Assembly (NCBI RefSeq): GCF_000689415.1
Contig: NZ_HG322950.1
Span: forward strand, 4,657,501 to 4,721,500
Source of the DNA: Pseudomonas knackmussii B13
GTDB lineage: Bacteria > Pseudomonadota > Gammaproteobacteria > Pseudomonadales > Pseudomonadaceae
Length of the DNA stretch: 64,000 nt
Direction of reading: 5' to 3'
Shown in pieces: positions 44,147 to 52,900 of the stretch (positions are counted from its first letter, which is position 1; every line of letters starts with the position of its first letter). The notes beneath the pieces were generated by a model. That model ran no database searches. It had not been told where the DNA came from and saw only the letters and a list, made by a program, of their open reading frames with translations. Both the position numbers and the translations under genes were made by a program.

Positions 44147-45046
44147 ATGTCCGAGAAGCCGTTTTCCGCCGCCCAGCACCGCGCCAGCACCCTGCACCTG
44201 CCCGCCGGGCCCTGGTCCACGGTGCTCGACTGCCTGTGCGCGCACTTCCCGGCCATCTCCCGCGAGACCTGGCTGCAACGCATGGAACGCGGCCGCGTGC
44301 TGGACTCCAACGGCCAGGCGCTGGACGCCACCAGCGCCTACCGCGAAGGCCTGCGCGTGCACTACTTCCGCGAAGTGGTAGCGGAAGCGCCGATCCCCTT
44401 CGAGGAGCGCATCCTGCACGTCGACGAGCACCTGGTGGTGGCCGACAAGCCGCACTTCCTGCCGGTGACGCCGTCCGGGCAGTACGTCGAGCAAACCCTG
44501 CTGGCGCGCCTGGCGCGGCGCCTGGGCAATCCACTGCTGGTGCCGCTGCACCGCATCGACCGGCCGACCGCCGGGCTGGTGCTGTTCTCCGCCAACCCGG
44601 AGAGCCGCGCGGCGTACCAGGCGCTGTTCCGCGAGCGGCGCATGCACAAGCGCTACGAGGCCATCGCCCCGCCGTTGCCGCAGCTGGAATTCCCCCACGT
44701 GCGACGCAGCCGGCTGGTGGAGGGCGATCCCTTCATCGTCATGTGCGAGACCGAGGGCGCGATCAATAGCGAGACGCGCATCGAGGTGCTGGAGCGTCGC
44801 GAAGACTGGTGGCGCTACGCGCTCTATCCGGTGAGCGGCAAGCGCCACCAGCTGCGCGTGCACATGTCCGCGCTCGGCGCGGCCCTGCGCAACGACCCGC
44901 TTTATCCACAGCTGCTGCCGGAAGACCAGCGACGCAGCGACGACTATTCGCGGCCGCTGCAATTGCTCGCCCGCCACCTGGCCTTCGACGACCCGCTCAG
45001 CGGCGAGCCGCGGCAGTTCGAGAGCCAGTTGCAGCTGGACTGGTGA
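44147..45046 (+). CDS. RluA-family pseudouridine synthase
   Basis: A 299-residue RNA pseudouridine synthase. An N-terminal S4-like region (~20-80) precedes the catalytic domain with HRIDRPTAGLVLFSANPESR, where Asp is the nucleophile, then MHKRYEAIAPPL and VSGKRHQLRVHMSALG. It belongs to the RluA/RluC/RluD/TruC superfamily; which RNA site it modifies cannot be read from sequence. It starts 71 bp after dmeF, with weak ribosome-site signals. Confidence 0.9.
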   Translation: MSEKPFSAAQHRASTLHLPAGPWSTVLDCLCAHFPAISRETWLQRMERGRVLDSNGQALDATSAYREGLRVHYFREVVAEAPIPFEERILHVDEHLVVADKPHFLPVTPSGQYVEQTLLARLARRLGNPLLVPLHRIDRPTAGLVLFSANPESRAAYQALFRERRMHKRYEAIAPPLPQLEFPHVRRSRLVEGDPFIVMCETEGAINSETRIEVLERREDWWRYALYPVSGKRHQLRVHMSALGAALRNDPLYPQLLPEDQRRSDDYSRPLQLLARHLAFDDPLSGEPRQFESQLQLDW

Positions 45047-45162
45047 AACGGCGCTTCATCGATTCCATCAATAATCAAAAGCAGAAACATCCATTTCCGC
45101 CGATCCCCCCCGGCGCGGTTTCATAGCTCCGTCCCCCACTGACGGAACGCAAGGAGCCCGCC

Positions 45163-45297
45163 ATGAGCTATACCGCGAAATCCTTCTCGGCCCTGGTCAA
45201 CGCCCTGCTCGCCGCCGGCGTCACCCGCCCCGAACAAATGACCCGCCAGCCCTTCCGCAACGCGCAAGGCTACTGGTCGGCGGTGGTGCACGCATGA
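45163..45297 (+). CDS. Small protein (44 residues), coupled to a membrane micro-ORF
   Basis: The ATG at 45163 is preceded by AAGGAG. The product is 44 residues, starts MSYTAKSFSALVNALLAAGV, and has an amphipathic helix then TRPEQMTRQPFRNAQGYWSA. Its TGA overlaps the next ATG (ATGA), so it is translationally coupled to the 32-residue membrane peptide. I do not recognise a family. The ribosome site and overlap argue that it is real. Confidence 0.6.
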   Translation: MSYTAKSFSALVNALLAAGVTRPEQMTRQPFRNAQGYWSAVVHA

Positions 45298-45392
45298 ACA
45301 CGCAATGGCTGAAACGCTCGACCCTGTTCGACGACAACACCTGGCTGTTCTACGTGCTGGCTGTCGCCTGGCTGCTCTGCTCGGGTATCTGA
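45294..45392 (+). CDS. Membrane micro-protein (32 residues)
   Basis: A 32-residue peptide: MNTQWLKRSTLFDDNTWLF start, then a hydrophobic helix YVLAVAWLLC ending CSGI. It is probably a single-span inner-membrane peptide. It starts within the stop codon of the preceding 44-residue gene. Such coupled pairs can be toxin/antitoxin-like or stress membrane peptides; no evidence here decides. Function unknown. Confidence 0.55.
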   Translation: MNTQWLKRSTLFDDNTWLFYVLAVAWLLCSGI

Positions 45393-45439
45393 ACCCCGAC
45401 AGCCGAGCGGCCCTGCAGGCTCGGCATTCGTGCCGTGCG

Positions 45440-45463
45440 GTTCGCGAGCAAGCTCGCTCCTAC
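45440..45463. repeat. Single REP unit
   Basis: The inverse of the unit at 38374. It lies between the micro-ORF pair and the psiF terminator. Confidence 0.9.
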
Positions 45464-45477
45464 GGGGACGAAAAAGC

Positions 45478-45506
45478 AAAAGGGCAGCCGAGGCTGCCCT
45501 TTGTTT
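45478..45506 (-). terminator. Terminator of the PsiF gene
   Basis: AAAGGGCAGCC (45479-45489) pairs with GGCTGCCCTTT (45492-45502). On the minus strand it continues into TTTGCTTTTT. It is 14 bases past the stop codon and may work in both directions. Confidence 0.85.
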
Positions 45507-45519
45507 ACCGCGCTCTCGG

Positions 45520-45825
45520 CTACTTCTTCAGGCAGTTGCTCATGAACGCCTTGCGCTCGTCGCCCTTCAGGGCCTTTGCGCCAGCGTCCTTGTTGCACTG
45601 GGCCATTTTCTCCTGTTGCGGCGTCATCTTATTCGCCGCATCGGCGCCGCCACCCGCCTTCAGGCAGGTGCTCATGAAGGCCTTGCGCTCATCGCCCTTG
45701 AGCGACTTGGCCGTGGCGTCGGCGTTGCAGGTCTTCATCTTTTCCTGTTGCGCCGTATTGGCCGCGAAGCCCTGGGCGGAAAACAGCAGTGCGAGCATGA
45801 GCAGCGGAACGCGGATCTTGAACAT
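45520..45825 (-). CDS. PsiF-repeat family protein
   Basis: A 101-residue exported protein with a signal peptide (LLMLALLFSAQGFAA). It carries two PsiF repeats of about 33 residues, each with a Cys pair: MKTCNADATAKSLKGDERKAF-like (here MKTCNADATAKSLKGDERK) and MAQCNKDAGAKALKGDERK, each ending in a second Cys (MSTC/MSNC). E. coli PsiF is phosphate-starvation inducible; function is unknown. A Pit phosphate transporter is encoded 0.6 kb away, which fits a phosphate theme. Confidence 0.88.
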   Translation of the reverse strand: MFKIRVPLLMLALLFSAQGFAANTAQQEKMKTCNADATAKSLKGDERKAFMSTCLKAGGGADAANKMTPQQEKMAQCNKDAGAKALKGDERKAFMSNCLKK

Positions 45826-46058
45826 GGAGAGGTCTCCCGGGCTATTGATCACTTTCTGAGCGTAGCCGCTTGTTACATTTGCGCGAGCCACGCCCCAGCA
45901 TCCCGAACCTTCGTTGGCTACGTCCATGTGCCGCAGGCCAAAACGGGTTCCCCCGCAGCATCTGGCCGCTATAATCGCGCCTCCCCCGCCAGCCGCTACA
46001 CTGCAATGCACAGCCTGCCGGGCGGCAGGAATCTCCAGAACCAGCAACAGGATCACCC

Positions 46059-46271
46059 GTGACCAAAGACGAACTGCGCGCGGAACTGCAGCGCCAGGAA
46101 GAACGCTACAAGGATGTCTACGGCGGAGAAGTCACCCTCTACGCCGCGCAACCCGACCCCGAGAAAAAGCCCTGGCGCAAGCGCCCCAATGTGCAGGACA
46201 AGGCCTTCGACCGCGAGCTGGACAAGATGCGCGTGGAGCGAGAGAAGGCGCAGCAGAAAGAAGCTGACTGA
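46059..46271 (+). CDS. Small charged hypothetical protein (70 residues)
   Basis: A 70-residue protein with a predicted helix-rich, highly charged sequence (MTKDELRAELQRQEERYKDV... and KAFDRELDKMRVEREKAQQK), so it is likely a soluble coiled coil. The start is GTG at 46059 with CAGGA upstream. I do not recognise a domain. Located between psiF and the Pit transporter, on the Pit strand, 159 bp upstream of it. Confidence 0.62.
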   Translation: MTKDELRAELQRQEERYKDVYGGEVTLYAAQPDPEKKPWRKRPNVQDKAFDRELDKMRVEREKAQQKEAD

Positions 46272-46391
46272 GCGCCGCGCCCGCGGGGCGGCCGCCTCGC
46301 GGGGTAGCCCGCCGGTGATTCGGACTGCGACCGGGCGTCGCGACTATTCGAGAATGCATTCAGCTTTTGGGCGATTCGCTATCGCTTCTGG

Positions 46392-46432
46392 CATAATCGC
46401 CGCCCCGTCCCGACCTGTCACATAAACTTCAT
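46392..46432 (+). promoter_or_regulatory. Promoter-like -10 and possible PHO box over the Pit start codon
   Basis: CATAAT at 46392-46397 could be a -10 element. CTGTCAC-ATAA-ACTTCAT (46415-46432) resembles a PHO box (two CTGTCAT units 11 bp apart): the first half matches 6 of 7, the second 4 of 7. Being downstream of the -10 and over the ATG, PhoB bound here would block rather than activate. Confidence 0.35.
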
Positions 46433-47900
46433 GTTCGATCTCTTCAGCGGAATCGATTTCTGGGTAGGCGTCAGCCTTGTTCTGGCGCTGGCATTCGTCC
46501 TGGCCTTCGAGTTCATCAACGGCTTCCACGACACCGCCAACGCGGTGGCCACGGTTATCTACACCAAGGCCATGTCGCCCTACCGTGCGGTGATCCTCTC
46601 CGGCATTTTCAACTTCCTCGGCGTGCTGCTCGGCGGCGTCGGCGTGGCTTACGCCATCGTCCACCTGCTGCCTGTAGAGCTGCTGATCAACGTCAACAGC
46701 GGCCACGGCCTGGCCATGGTCTTCTCACTGTTGGCAGCGGCCATCGCCTGGAACCTCGGCACCTGGTACTTCGGCATCCCCTCGTCCAGCTCGCATACCC
46801 TGATCGGTTCGATCCTCGGCGTCGGCCTGGCCAACGCATTGATCACCGACGTGCCCATCGGGGCCGGGGTGAACTGGCAGAAGGCGATCGACATCGGCCT
46901 GTCGCTGATCTTCTCGCCGCTGGCCGGCTTCCTGGTCGCCGCGCTGCTGCTGATCGGCCTGAAGTGGCTGTATCCGCTGTCGAACATGCACAAGACGCCG
47001 GAAACCCGCCGCGAAGTCGACGAGAAGAAGCACCCGCCGTTCTGGAACCGCCTGGTGCTGGTGCTCTCGGCCATGACCGTGAGCTTCGTGCACGGCTCCA
47101 ACGACGGCCAGAAAGGCATCGGCCTGATCATGCTGGTGCTGATCGGCATCGTCCCGGCCAAGTTCGTCCTCGACCTGAACAGCACCACCTACCAGATCGA
47201 GCGCACCCGTGACGCCGCCATCCACCTGGGCCAGTTCTACCAGCGCCACACCGACGTGCTCGGCGAGATGCTCGCCCTGGGTAAGGGCGACGGTAGCGAG
47301 ATGCCCGACCTGTATCGTTGCGAGCCGAAGCAGACGGACGCGACCCTCAAGGGCCTGCTGAACGACATTCAAGGCATCTCCAGCTACACCGAGCTGTCTT
47401 CCGACGCCCGCGTTCAAGTGCGTCGCTACCTGCTTTGCCTGGATGACACTGCGAAGAAGGTTGGCAAACTCAGCAACCTGCCGGACCGCGAGAAGGCCGA
47501 CCTGGAGAAGCTGCGCAAGGACCTGACCACCACCACCGAATACGCCCCCTTCTGGGTGATCATCGCGGTGGCCCTGGCGCTAGGCATCGGCACCATGGTC
47601 GGTTGGAAGCGCGTGGTACTTACCGTCGGCGAGAAGATCGGCAAGCAAGGCATGACCTACGCCCAGGGCATCAGCGCCCAGATCACCGCCACGGCGATGA
47701 TCGGCATGGCCAACCTCTACAGCCTGCCGGTATCCACCACGCACGTGCTGTCCTCCGGCGTCGCCGGCACCATGGTCGCGAACCGCAGCGGCCTGCAGGG
47801 CGGCACCATCCGCAACATCGTGCTGGCCTGGGTGCTCACCCTGCCGGTGTCCATGGCCCTGGCGGCCGGGCTGTTCTGGCTGGCCTCGCGCTTCCTCTGA
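46431..47900 (+). CDS. Inorganic phosphate transporter, Pit family
   Basis: A 489-residue inner-membrane transporter. The two Pit signature repeats are present: FEFINGFHDTANAVAT near residue 25 and SFVHGSNDGQKGIGL near residue 220. Ten or more helices surround a cytoplasmic loop (~260-370) that is longer than in many Pits. SSSSHTLIGSILG and STTHVLSSGVAGTM are repeat partners. It imports metal-phosphate driven by protons. In P. aeruginosa a Pit gene borders the pprA/tad locus in the same way. A strong terminator follows. Confidence 0.92.
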   Translation: MFDLFSGIDFWVGVSLVLALAFVLAFEFINGFHDTANAVATVIYTKAMSPYRAVILSGIFNFLGVLLGGVGVAYAIVHLLPVELLINVNSGHGLAMVFSLLAAAIAWNLGTWYFGIPSSSSHTLIGSILGVGLANALITDVPIGAGVNWQKAIDIGLSLIFSPLAGFLVAALLLIGLKWLYPLSNMHKTPETRREVDEKKHPPFWNRLVLVLSAMTVSFVHGSNDGQKGIGLIMLVLIGIVPAKFVLDLNSTTYQIERTRDAAIHLGQFYQRHTDVLGEMLALGKGDGSEMPDLYRCEPKQTDATLKGLLNDIQGISSYTELSSDARVQVRRYLLCLDDTAKKVGKLSNLPDREKADLEKLRKDLTTTTEYAPFWVIIAVALALGIGTMVGWKRVVLTVGEKIGKQGMTYAQGISAQITATAMIGMANLYSLPVSTTHVLSSGVAGTMVANRSGLQGGTIRNIVLAWVLTLPVSMALAAGLFWLASRFL

Positions 47901-47920
47901 TAGCGCGCTTCGCCTCCCCC

Positions 47921-47953
47921 ACAACGCCTGCCTCGTGCAGGCGTTGTGCTTTT
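47921..47953. terminator. Bidirectional terminator between pit and pprA
   Basis: ACAACGCCTGC (47921-47931) pairs with GCAGGCGTTGT (47937-47947), followed by GCTTTTC on the plus strand. Confidence 0.88.
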
Positions 47954-50724
47954 CAGGATGAGGAAAGCAGCGGCAGGCGGATGACGAAGCGCGCACCGCC
48001 GGCGAAGTTATCCACCGACAGGTTGCCGCCCATGTTGCGGATCAGGTCGAAGCTCACCGACAGCCCGAGCCCGGTCCCCTTGCCCGCCGGCTTGGTGGTG
48101 AAGAACGCCTCGAAGATGCGCTCCTGCAATGCCGGGTCGATGCCGCCGGCGTTGTCGCGCACGTGCAGCTCCAGCCAGCCGGGTTCGGCGCAGGCGACCT
48201 GGCTCACGCCGATCCACCGTGCCCCCTCCTCCTCGCGTCCCAGCAACGCATCGCGGGCGTTGGCCAGCAGGTTGATCAGCACCTGTTCGAGCTGGTCGGC
48301 GAAACCGTTGACCTGGAAGCGCTGCCCCGGCGGCTGCAGCTCCAGGGTGATGCCCTGCTGCGCCAGGTTCTCGCCCAGCAGCTGCTGGGCTTCCTCGCAG
48401 GCGTGGAAGGGATCGAAGGGCGCCATGTCCAGCTCCGAGCGGCGACTGAAGACGCCCATGTGGCTGATCACCCGGTTCAAGCGGTCGATCTGAGCGTCCG
48501 CGCGGGTCAGCTTCTCGTTCAGGTACTGCGCGTCGTCCGGGCGCTGCCGCGCATTGAACAGCGCCATGCGCATGACGTGCAGCGGCTGCTTCATCTCATG
48601 GGCCATGCCGCTGACCATCTCGCCCAGGCTGGCCATCTTGGCGCCCTGCGCCAGCTGCTGCTGCGCACGCCGCACGGCGGTGTTGTCGCTGGCCACCACC
48701 TGCACTTCGCGCACCCGGCCCTGATCGTCGAAGAGCAGGCGGTCGCTCCACACCAGCCAGCGGAACTGCTGGCCGGGCATTTCGAAACGCAGCTCCCAGG
48801 ACGCCTCGGCGTTCCCCGCCGACGCACCGACCAAGCGCGCGCGCAGGGCGTTGCAATCGTGCTCGGCCAGCCAGTGATCGAGGCGCCGGCCCAGCAACGC
48901 CTGCACCGGTTCGCCGAGAAAGTCCGCGAGGGTGCGGTTGACGAAGGTCAGCTCCAGATCCGTGGAGTAACGGCAGATCAGCGCGGGGGAGTCCTCCACC
49001 AACACGCGGTAGCGCTCTTCACTGGCGGCGATAAGCTCCGCCGCCTGGTGCCTTTCGGTGACATCCAGCCACAGGCCGACCGCCTCGCGCGGCATGCCCT
49101 GGGCGTCGCGCAACAACTTGGCCTCGTCGTACAGCCAGTGCCATTGCCCGGCGCCGTCGCGCATCCGGTATTCGGCCTGCACGCGCCCTTCGCGCAGCAG
49201 CTCGCGGCCGCGCTCGAGGAACAGGTCCAGGTCATCGGCATGGACCCGCTCGGCCAACGCCTGCCAGCTCTGCGCCTGCAGGTCGAGGCCCAGCAGGTTG
49301 CCGGCGCTCTCGCTGTAGAACTCGGGAATCAGGTGGCCCTCCTCGACGCGCTGCACGTAGATCACCACCGGCGCGCTGTCGATCAGGCTGCGCAGCCGCG
49401 CGTGGGCGGCCATGGCTTTCTGTTCCTGCTCCTTGCCTTCGCTGATGTCCAGCAGCACGCCATTGAGCACGGCGTCTTCATCGCGGCCCTGCATCCGCCC
49501 TTGCAGGCGCATCCAGCGGCGCACGCCGGCGCCGCTTTCAGGGCGCAGACGCAGCACCTGCTCCAGCACGGCGCCAGGGGCCAGCTTGCGCAGGCGCAGC
49601 GCCAGCTCGTCGGCATCCGCCGGATGCAGGCGCTGCAACAGGTCGTCGAGCGCCAGTTGGGTCTGCCCGGCGGGCAGGCCCAGGCTGCCCGCCACCGCCG
49701 ACGACAGCTCGAACTGCGCGCGGTCCGGGCGAAAGCGCCACCAGCCGCCGCCGACCATGTCCTGCAGCAGGCTCAGCTTGCGGTTGTCGTCGCGCAGCAG
49801 GTCGCGGTTCAGGCGTTCGAGGACCTGGTTGGCCAGCTGTTCCGCCAGATGCTGCCAGTCACCCGGCGACGGCCCCGAGAGCCGCGCCTCGTACACCAGC
49901 GGCTCACCCAGCAGGCACGCCAGTTGTCCGCCGCGGGTCAACGCCGGCACCGCCAGCACCTGCTCGCTGCAGAGCGCGTCGAGCAGCGCGGAACGGCCAT
50001 CGGCCACGTTCAGCAGCGTGCTGACGGAGAGACCGCGCAGTTCCCCGTCGGGCAGCTCCAGTCCTTGGCGCAGCAGGCTGTCGGCGCCTGCGCGGACGAA
50101 ACAGGCGAATACCCTGGCGCGCCCCGTTTCCCCGGACAGCAGCAAAGCCATGGCGCGCATGCCATAGCTCGTGGCGAACGACTCCAGCACCTCGCTCACC
50201 GCCTCCGGCAGACGCGCCGGCGTGACGTGGCGCAGGCGCGACAGCAGCAGCTTGCTCAGGTTGAGGCAATGCAGTTTGTGTTCCTGGGTTTCGGTCTGCC
50301 AGTTGAGATCGGAAATGTCCGTGCCGACCAGCAGGTAATGGTCGTTGTCCTGGGCGATGCCCTGCACGCGGCAGACCAGCGGGAAGTCGCCGACGCTGCG
50401 CAGCAGCAGGTCCACTCGCTCGCCCCGGCGCAGCCCGCCGAACGACTGCTCGTTGCCGGCGCGCCGTTCCAGGTAGTCGCCCAGCGGCCGCGGCCCGCCT
50501 TCCGCCGGCCGCTGCAGACGATGCGCCTCGCGCCCGCCGATGCGCAGCACCCGGTCGCCGCCGTCCACTTCGAGGCAGATATCCCAGTGCGCGACCTTCG
50601 GTGCCCAGAGTTCTTCACGCGCGTCTATGGGCCGCCAGAGGGGTACGGACGAGTGCGACTCCTGCGCCGACTCGTCGTTCCCCGAAGCGCTACCACCGGC
50701 GATGCTGCGGATGAAGTCGAACAT
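47953..50724 (-). CDS. pprA: PprA, PAS-containing sensor histidine kinase of the tad locus
   Basis: A 923-residue soluble kinase. A poorly conserved N-terminal region holds a GAF-like segment (~190-280), then three PAS-type modules (~300-420, 430-550, 560-670) with LLDISEGKEQ-like PAC ends (here GVLLDISEGKEQ and LWLDVTERHQ). The HisKA segment SLGEMVSGMAHEMKQPLHVMR has phospho-acceptor His near residue 690. HATPase_c shows LINLLANARDAL, NAGGIDP and GKGTGLGLSV. No membrane span. It is partner of PprB, which activates flp/tad and other adhesion genes in P. aeruginosa. It is in an operon 8 bp after the TadE-like gene. Confidence 0.92.
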   Translation of the reverse strand: MFDFIRSIAGGSASGNDESAQESHSSVPLWRPIDAREELWAPKVAHWDICLEVDGGDRVLRIGGREAHRLQRPAEGGPRPLGDYLERRAGNEQSFGGLRRGERVDLLLRSVGDFPLVCRVQGIAQDNDHYLLVGTDISDLNWQTETQEHKLHCLNLSKLLLSRLRHVTPARLPEAVSEVLESFATSYGMRAMALLLSGETGRARVFACFVRAGADSLLRQGLELPDGELRGLSVSTLLNVADGRSALLDALCSEQVLAVPALTRGGQLACLLGEPLVYEARLSGPSPGDWQHLAEQLANQVLERLNRDLLRDDNRKLSLLQDMVGGGWWRFRPDRAQFELSSAVAGSLGLPAGQTQLALDDLLQRLHPADADELALRLRKLAPGAVLEQVLRLRPESGAGVRRWMRLQGRMQGRDEDAVLNGVLLDISEGKEQEQKAMAAHARLRSLIDSAPVVIYVQRVEEGHLIPEFYSESAGNLLGLDLQAQSWQALAERVHADDLDLFLERGRELLREGRVQAEYRMRDGAGQWHWLYDEAKLLRDAQGMPREAVGLWLDVTERHQAAELIAASEERYRVLVEDSPALICRYSTDLELTFVNRTLADFLGEPVQALLGRRLDHWLAEHDCNALRARLVGASAGNAEASWELRFEMPGQQFRWLVWSDRLLFDDQGRVREVQVVASDNTAVRRAQQQLAQGAKMASLGEMVSGMAHEMKQPLHVMRMALFNARQRPDDAQYLNEKLTRADAQIDRLNRVISHMGVFSRRSELDMAPFDPFHACEEAQQLLGENLAQQGITLELQPPGQRFQVNGFADQLEQVLINLLANARDALLGREEEGARWIGVSQVACAEPGWLELHVRDNAGGIDPALQERIFEAFFTTKPAGKGTGLGLSVSFDLIRNMGGNLSVDNFAGGARFVIRLPLLSSS

Positions 50725-50732
50725 GCCGTCGC

Positions 50733-51194
50733 TCACAGCAGCAGGCTCGCCTGGCCCTGCAGCACCGCAGGCAGGCGCGGCACCGTGCCGATTCCCGGCA
50801 GGGTCAGCACCGGCACCACGGGGGAGTTGCCGGAGGGATAGCGGACGCAGACCGTGATCCGCGTGAAGTTGCCTTCGGTGACCGGCGTAGCCATGTAGTT
50901 GCCGCCGTTGCAGCCGGTGTACCAGCTGGCCGGCATCCAGCTCAGCCGATCGGCCACCGCCTGGCTCACCGTGCTCTGCAGCGCCGCCTCGTACTGCGCG
51001 CTGGTCAGCGAACTGTTCACCGATACCGCCACGCGCGCGCCAACTGCCGCAGCGTCGTTGAACGACTGCAGCATCAGCAGCGGAACGCAGTAGGCGAGCA
51101 AACCGTAGAGGATGGCGAAGAAGAGGATGAATACCGCGGCGAACTCGATGGCGATCGCACCGCCCTGCCGCCTGCCCAGACCAGATCCGCCCAT
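50733..51194 (-). CDS. TadE/TadF-like minor pseudopilin
   Basis: A 153-residue TadE/F-type protein of the Flp pilus system. A positively charged start (GRRQGG) leads to AIAIEFAAVFILFFAILYG, the prepilin-like segment with Glu5; FppA would cleave after the Gly. The remainder is periplasmic. The ATG at 51194 is preferred to a GTG three codons earlier because AGGAG sits eight bases before it. It precedes pprA by 8 bp in the same direction. Confidence 0.85.
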   Translation of the reverse strand: MGGSGLGRRQGGAIAIEFAAVFILFFAILYGLLAYCVPLLMLQSFNDAAAVGARVAVSVNSSLTSAQYEAALQSTVSQAVADRLSWMPASWYTGCNGGNYMATPVTEGNFTRITVCVRYPSGNSPVVPVLTLPGIGTVPRLPAVLQGQASLLL

Positions 51195-51365
51195 TGCATC
51201 CACTCCTGTGAAAGACGGAAAAACCTGATTGAACGCTCGAACAGTTTCGAGCGAAAAGCACTTCCCGCATAAAGTCGTGCCAAACTTTCGCGCCTGATGA
51301 CTAATACTAGTTATGTTGTGGGAGTCGGCATCCCGACAAAAAGTATTAATTCCTTTTGGCTATTC

Positions 51366-51872
51366 ATGAACAACTCTCTTATATACATCCAGCCGATCAT
51401 CGTTCTCTGGCTGATGCTCGCCGCCTACCAGGACGTGCGCCGGCGCCGGGTCAGCAACCTGCTGACCCTCGGCGGCGGCGCCCTCGCCGCCCTCTGGCTG
51501 ATCCTCGAACACCGGAGCCTGACCGGCCACAGCGTGCCCGCGGCCCTGCTGGCAGCGGTCCTGGCGCTGCTGCTGACAGTGCCCGGCTACCTGCTCGGCA
51601 AGCTCGGCGCAGCCGACGTCAAGCTGCTCCCGGCGCTGGGCCTGGCCACCGGCCCGCAGACGCTGATGAACACCTTCGCCCTGGCCTGCCTGGTCACGGT
51701 GCTGCTGATGCTCAGCAGCCGCTCGCTACTGCGCAATGCGAATATTTCCCAACCCATCGCGCGGCATTTAAGAAGCATTAGCGTCGGAAACTCGAAACCC
51801 TTCCCCTTCATCTTCGCGCTATTCGTCGGATATCTGCTCGATCTGTTGTTCATCAGTAAATTCCTTTACTGA
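51366..51872 (+). CDS. fppA: FppA, type IVb prepilin peptidase
   Basis: A 168-residue polytopic membrane aspartic protease of the A24/TadV group. The two catalytic Asp are in LAAYQDVRRRRVSN and GAADVKLLPALG (the GxGD motif here reads GAAD). It lacks the N-methylation domain, as other TadV/FppA enzymes do. It cleaves the Flp prepilin before ATAIEY. The ATG at 51366 is chosen; an in-frame ATG at 51297 would add 23 residues. Divergent from the TadE/pprA unit and followed by pprB. Confidence 0.88.
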   Translation: MNNSLIYIQPIIVLWLMLAAYQDVRRRRVSNLLTLGGGALAALWLILEHRSLTGHSVPAALLAAVLALLLTVPGYLLGKLGAADVKLLPALGLATGPQTLMNTFALACLVTVLLMLSSRSLLRNANISQPIARHLRSISVGNSKPFPFIFALFVGYLLDLLFISKFLY

Positions 51873-52019
51873 CTTGCCGACTACCTAACTTAGGAACTAT
51901 ATGCTTTGGGCTAATACCGTGAGCAAGCCAAGGCAAAAGTTTCGTCATACCGGTAATTCGCCCCGGCAGTAACCATAAAAAAGAAAATACAAAGGCTAGA
52001 TGGCAAGGAGCGTGCAGCC

Positions 52020-52847
52020 ATGGACAAGAACGTGCATCGTCGTTTCGCGGTGCTGGTTATCGACGACGAGCCGCAGGTCACCAGCGAACTCTGCGAGTTG
52101 CTGGAGAATCAGGGATACCGCTGCATCGGCAGCAACGACCGGGACAGCGCGCTGGAGAAGTTCCGCGCCGACCAGGGCATCGGCCTGGTCATCTGCGACC
52201 TTGGCCTGGGCACCGACAACGGCATTCGTGTCGTCGAGGCACTCAAGGAAGCCGCGGGTGCCGGGCGCCTGTTCGAGGTGGTGATCCTCACCGGGCAGAA
52301 GGGCAGCCAGGAAGTCATCGACGCCATGCGCGTAGGCGCCGCCGACTACTACCAGAAACCGGTGTCGCCCCAGGAGCTGCTGCAGGGCCTGGAGCGCCTG
52401 GAACAGCGCCTGCACGAACGCACCCGCAACCAGCTCAGCCTCAGCCACGTGAACCAGCGCCTGGAATACCTGGCCGAGTCGCTGAACTCCATCTCGCGGG
52501 ACATCCACAAGATCAAGTACGAAGTGCACGGCAACCAGCCCGGCGCGCTGCGTCCGGAGGCCGACGACCTCGCCGCCAGCCTGCCGCTGGAAAGCGCCGG
52601 CGAAATCGCTCCCGAGCCGATCAACAACCCGCTGTTCAGCAAGCTCTCGCCACGCCAGCAAGCGGTGGCGCGCCTGGTCAGCAAGGGCATGACCAACTAC
52701 CAGATCGCCTACGAGCTGGGCATCACCGAAAACACCGTGAAGCTCTACGTCTCCCAGGTGCTGCGCCTGATGCACATGCACAACCGCACCCAACTGGCCC
52801 TGGCGCTCTCCCCCAGCAACAGCCAGAGCAGCCGCGCGGTTCACTGA
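52020..52847 (+). CDS. pprB: PprB, LuxR-type response regulator
   Basis: A 275-residue response regulator. The N-terminal receiver (FAVLVIDDEPQVTSE; phospho-acceptor Asp in LVICDLGLGTDNG, residue ~60; Thr in VVILTGQKG; Lys in YYQKPVSP) is followed by a helical linker (~125-180) and a C-terminal LuxR/NarL helix-turn-helix (LSPRQQAVARLVSKGMTNYQ, then LGITENTVKLYVSQVLRLM). AAGGAG precedes the ATG. In P. aeruginosa PprB drives flp-tad expression, type I secreted adhesins and reduced virulence factors. PprA is encoded 1.3 kb away on the other strand. Confidence 0.93.
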   Translation: MDKNVHRRFAVLVIDDEPQVTSELCELLENQGYRCIGSNDRDSALEKFRADQGIGLVICDLGLGTDNGIRVVEALKEAAGAGRLFEVVILTGQKGSQEVIDAMRVGAADYYQKPVSPQELLQGLERLEQRLHERTRNQLSLSHVNQRLEYLAESLNSISRDIHKIKYEVHGNQPGALRPEADDLAASLPLESAGEIAPEPINNPLFSKLSPRQQAVARLVSKGMTNYQIAYELGITENTVKLYVSQVLRLMHMHNRTQLALALSPSNSQSSRAVH

Positions 52848-52860
52848 CGCTTTTTCCTCG

Positions 52861-52893
52861 AAGGCGCGACCATTTTCTTGGTCGCGCCTTTTT
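52861..52893. terminator. Bidirectional terminator between pprB and tadG
   Basis: AAGGCGCGACCA (52861-52872) pairs with TGGTCGCGCCTT (52879-52890), then TTTTCT on the plus strand. It ends the convergent pprB and tad transcripts. Confidence 0.92.
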
Positions 52894-52900
52894 CTATTGC

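Noticed and set aside
48163..50841. 892-residue open frame antisense to pprA
   Set aside because: A GC-rich codon-position shadow of pprA: no ribosome site, composition dominated by Gln, Arg, His and Ala, no domain. The sense frame has full kinase motifs.
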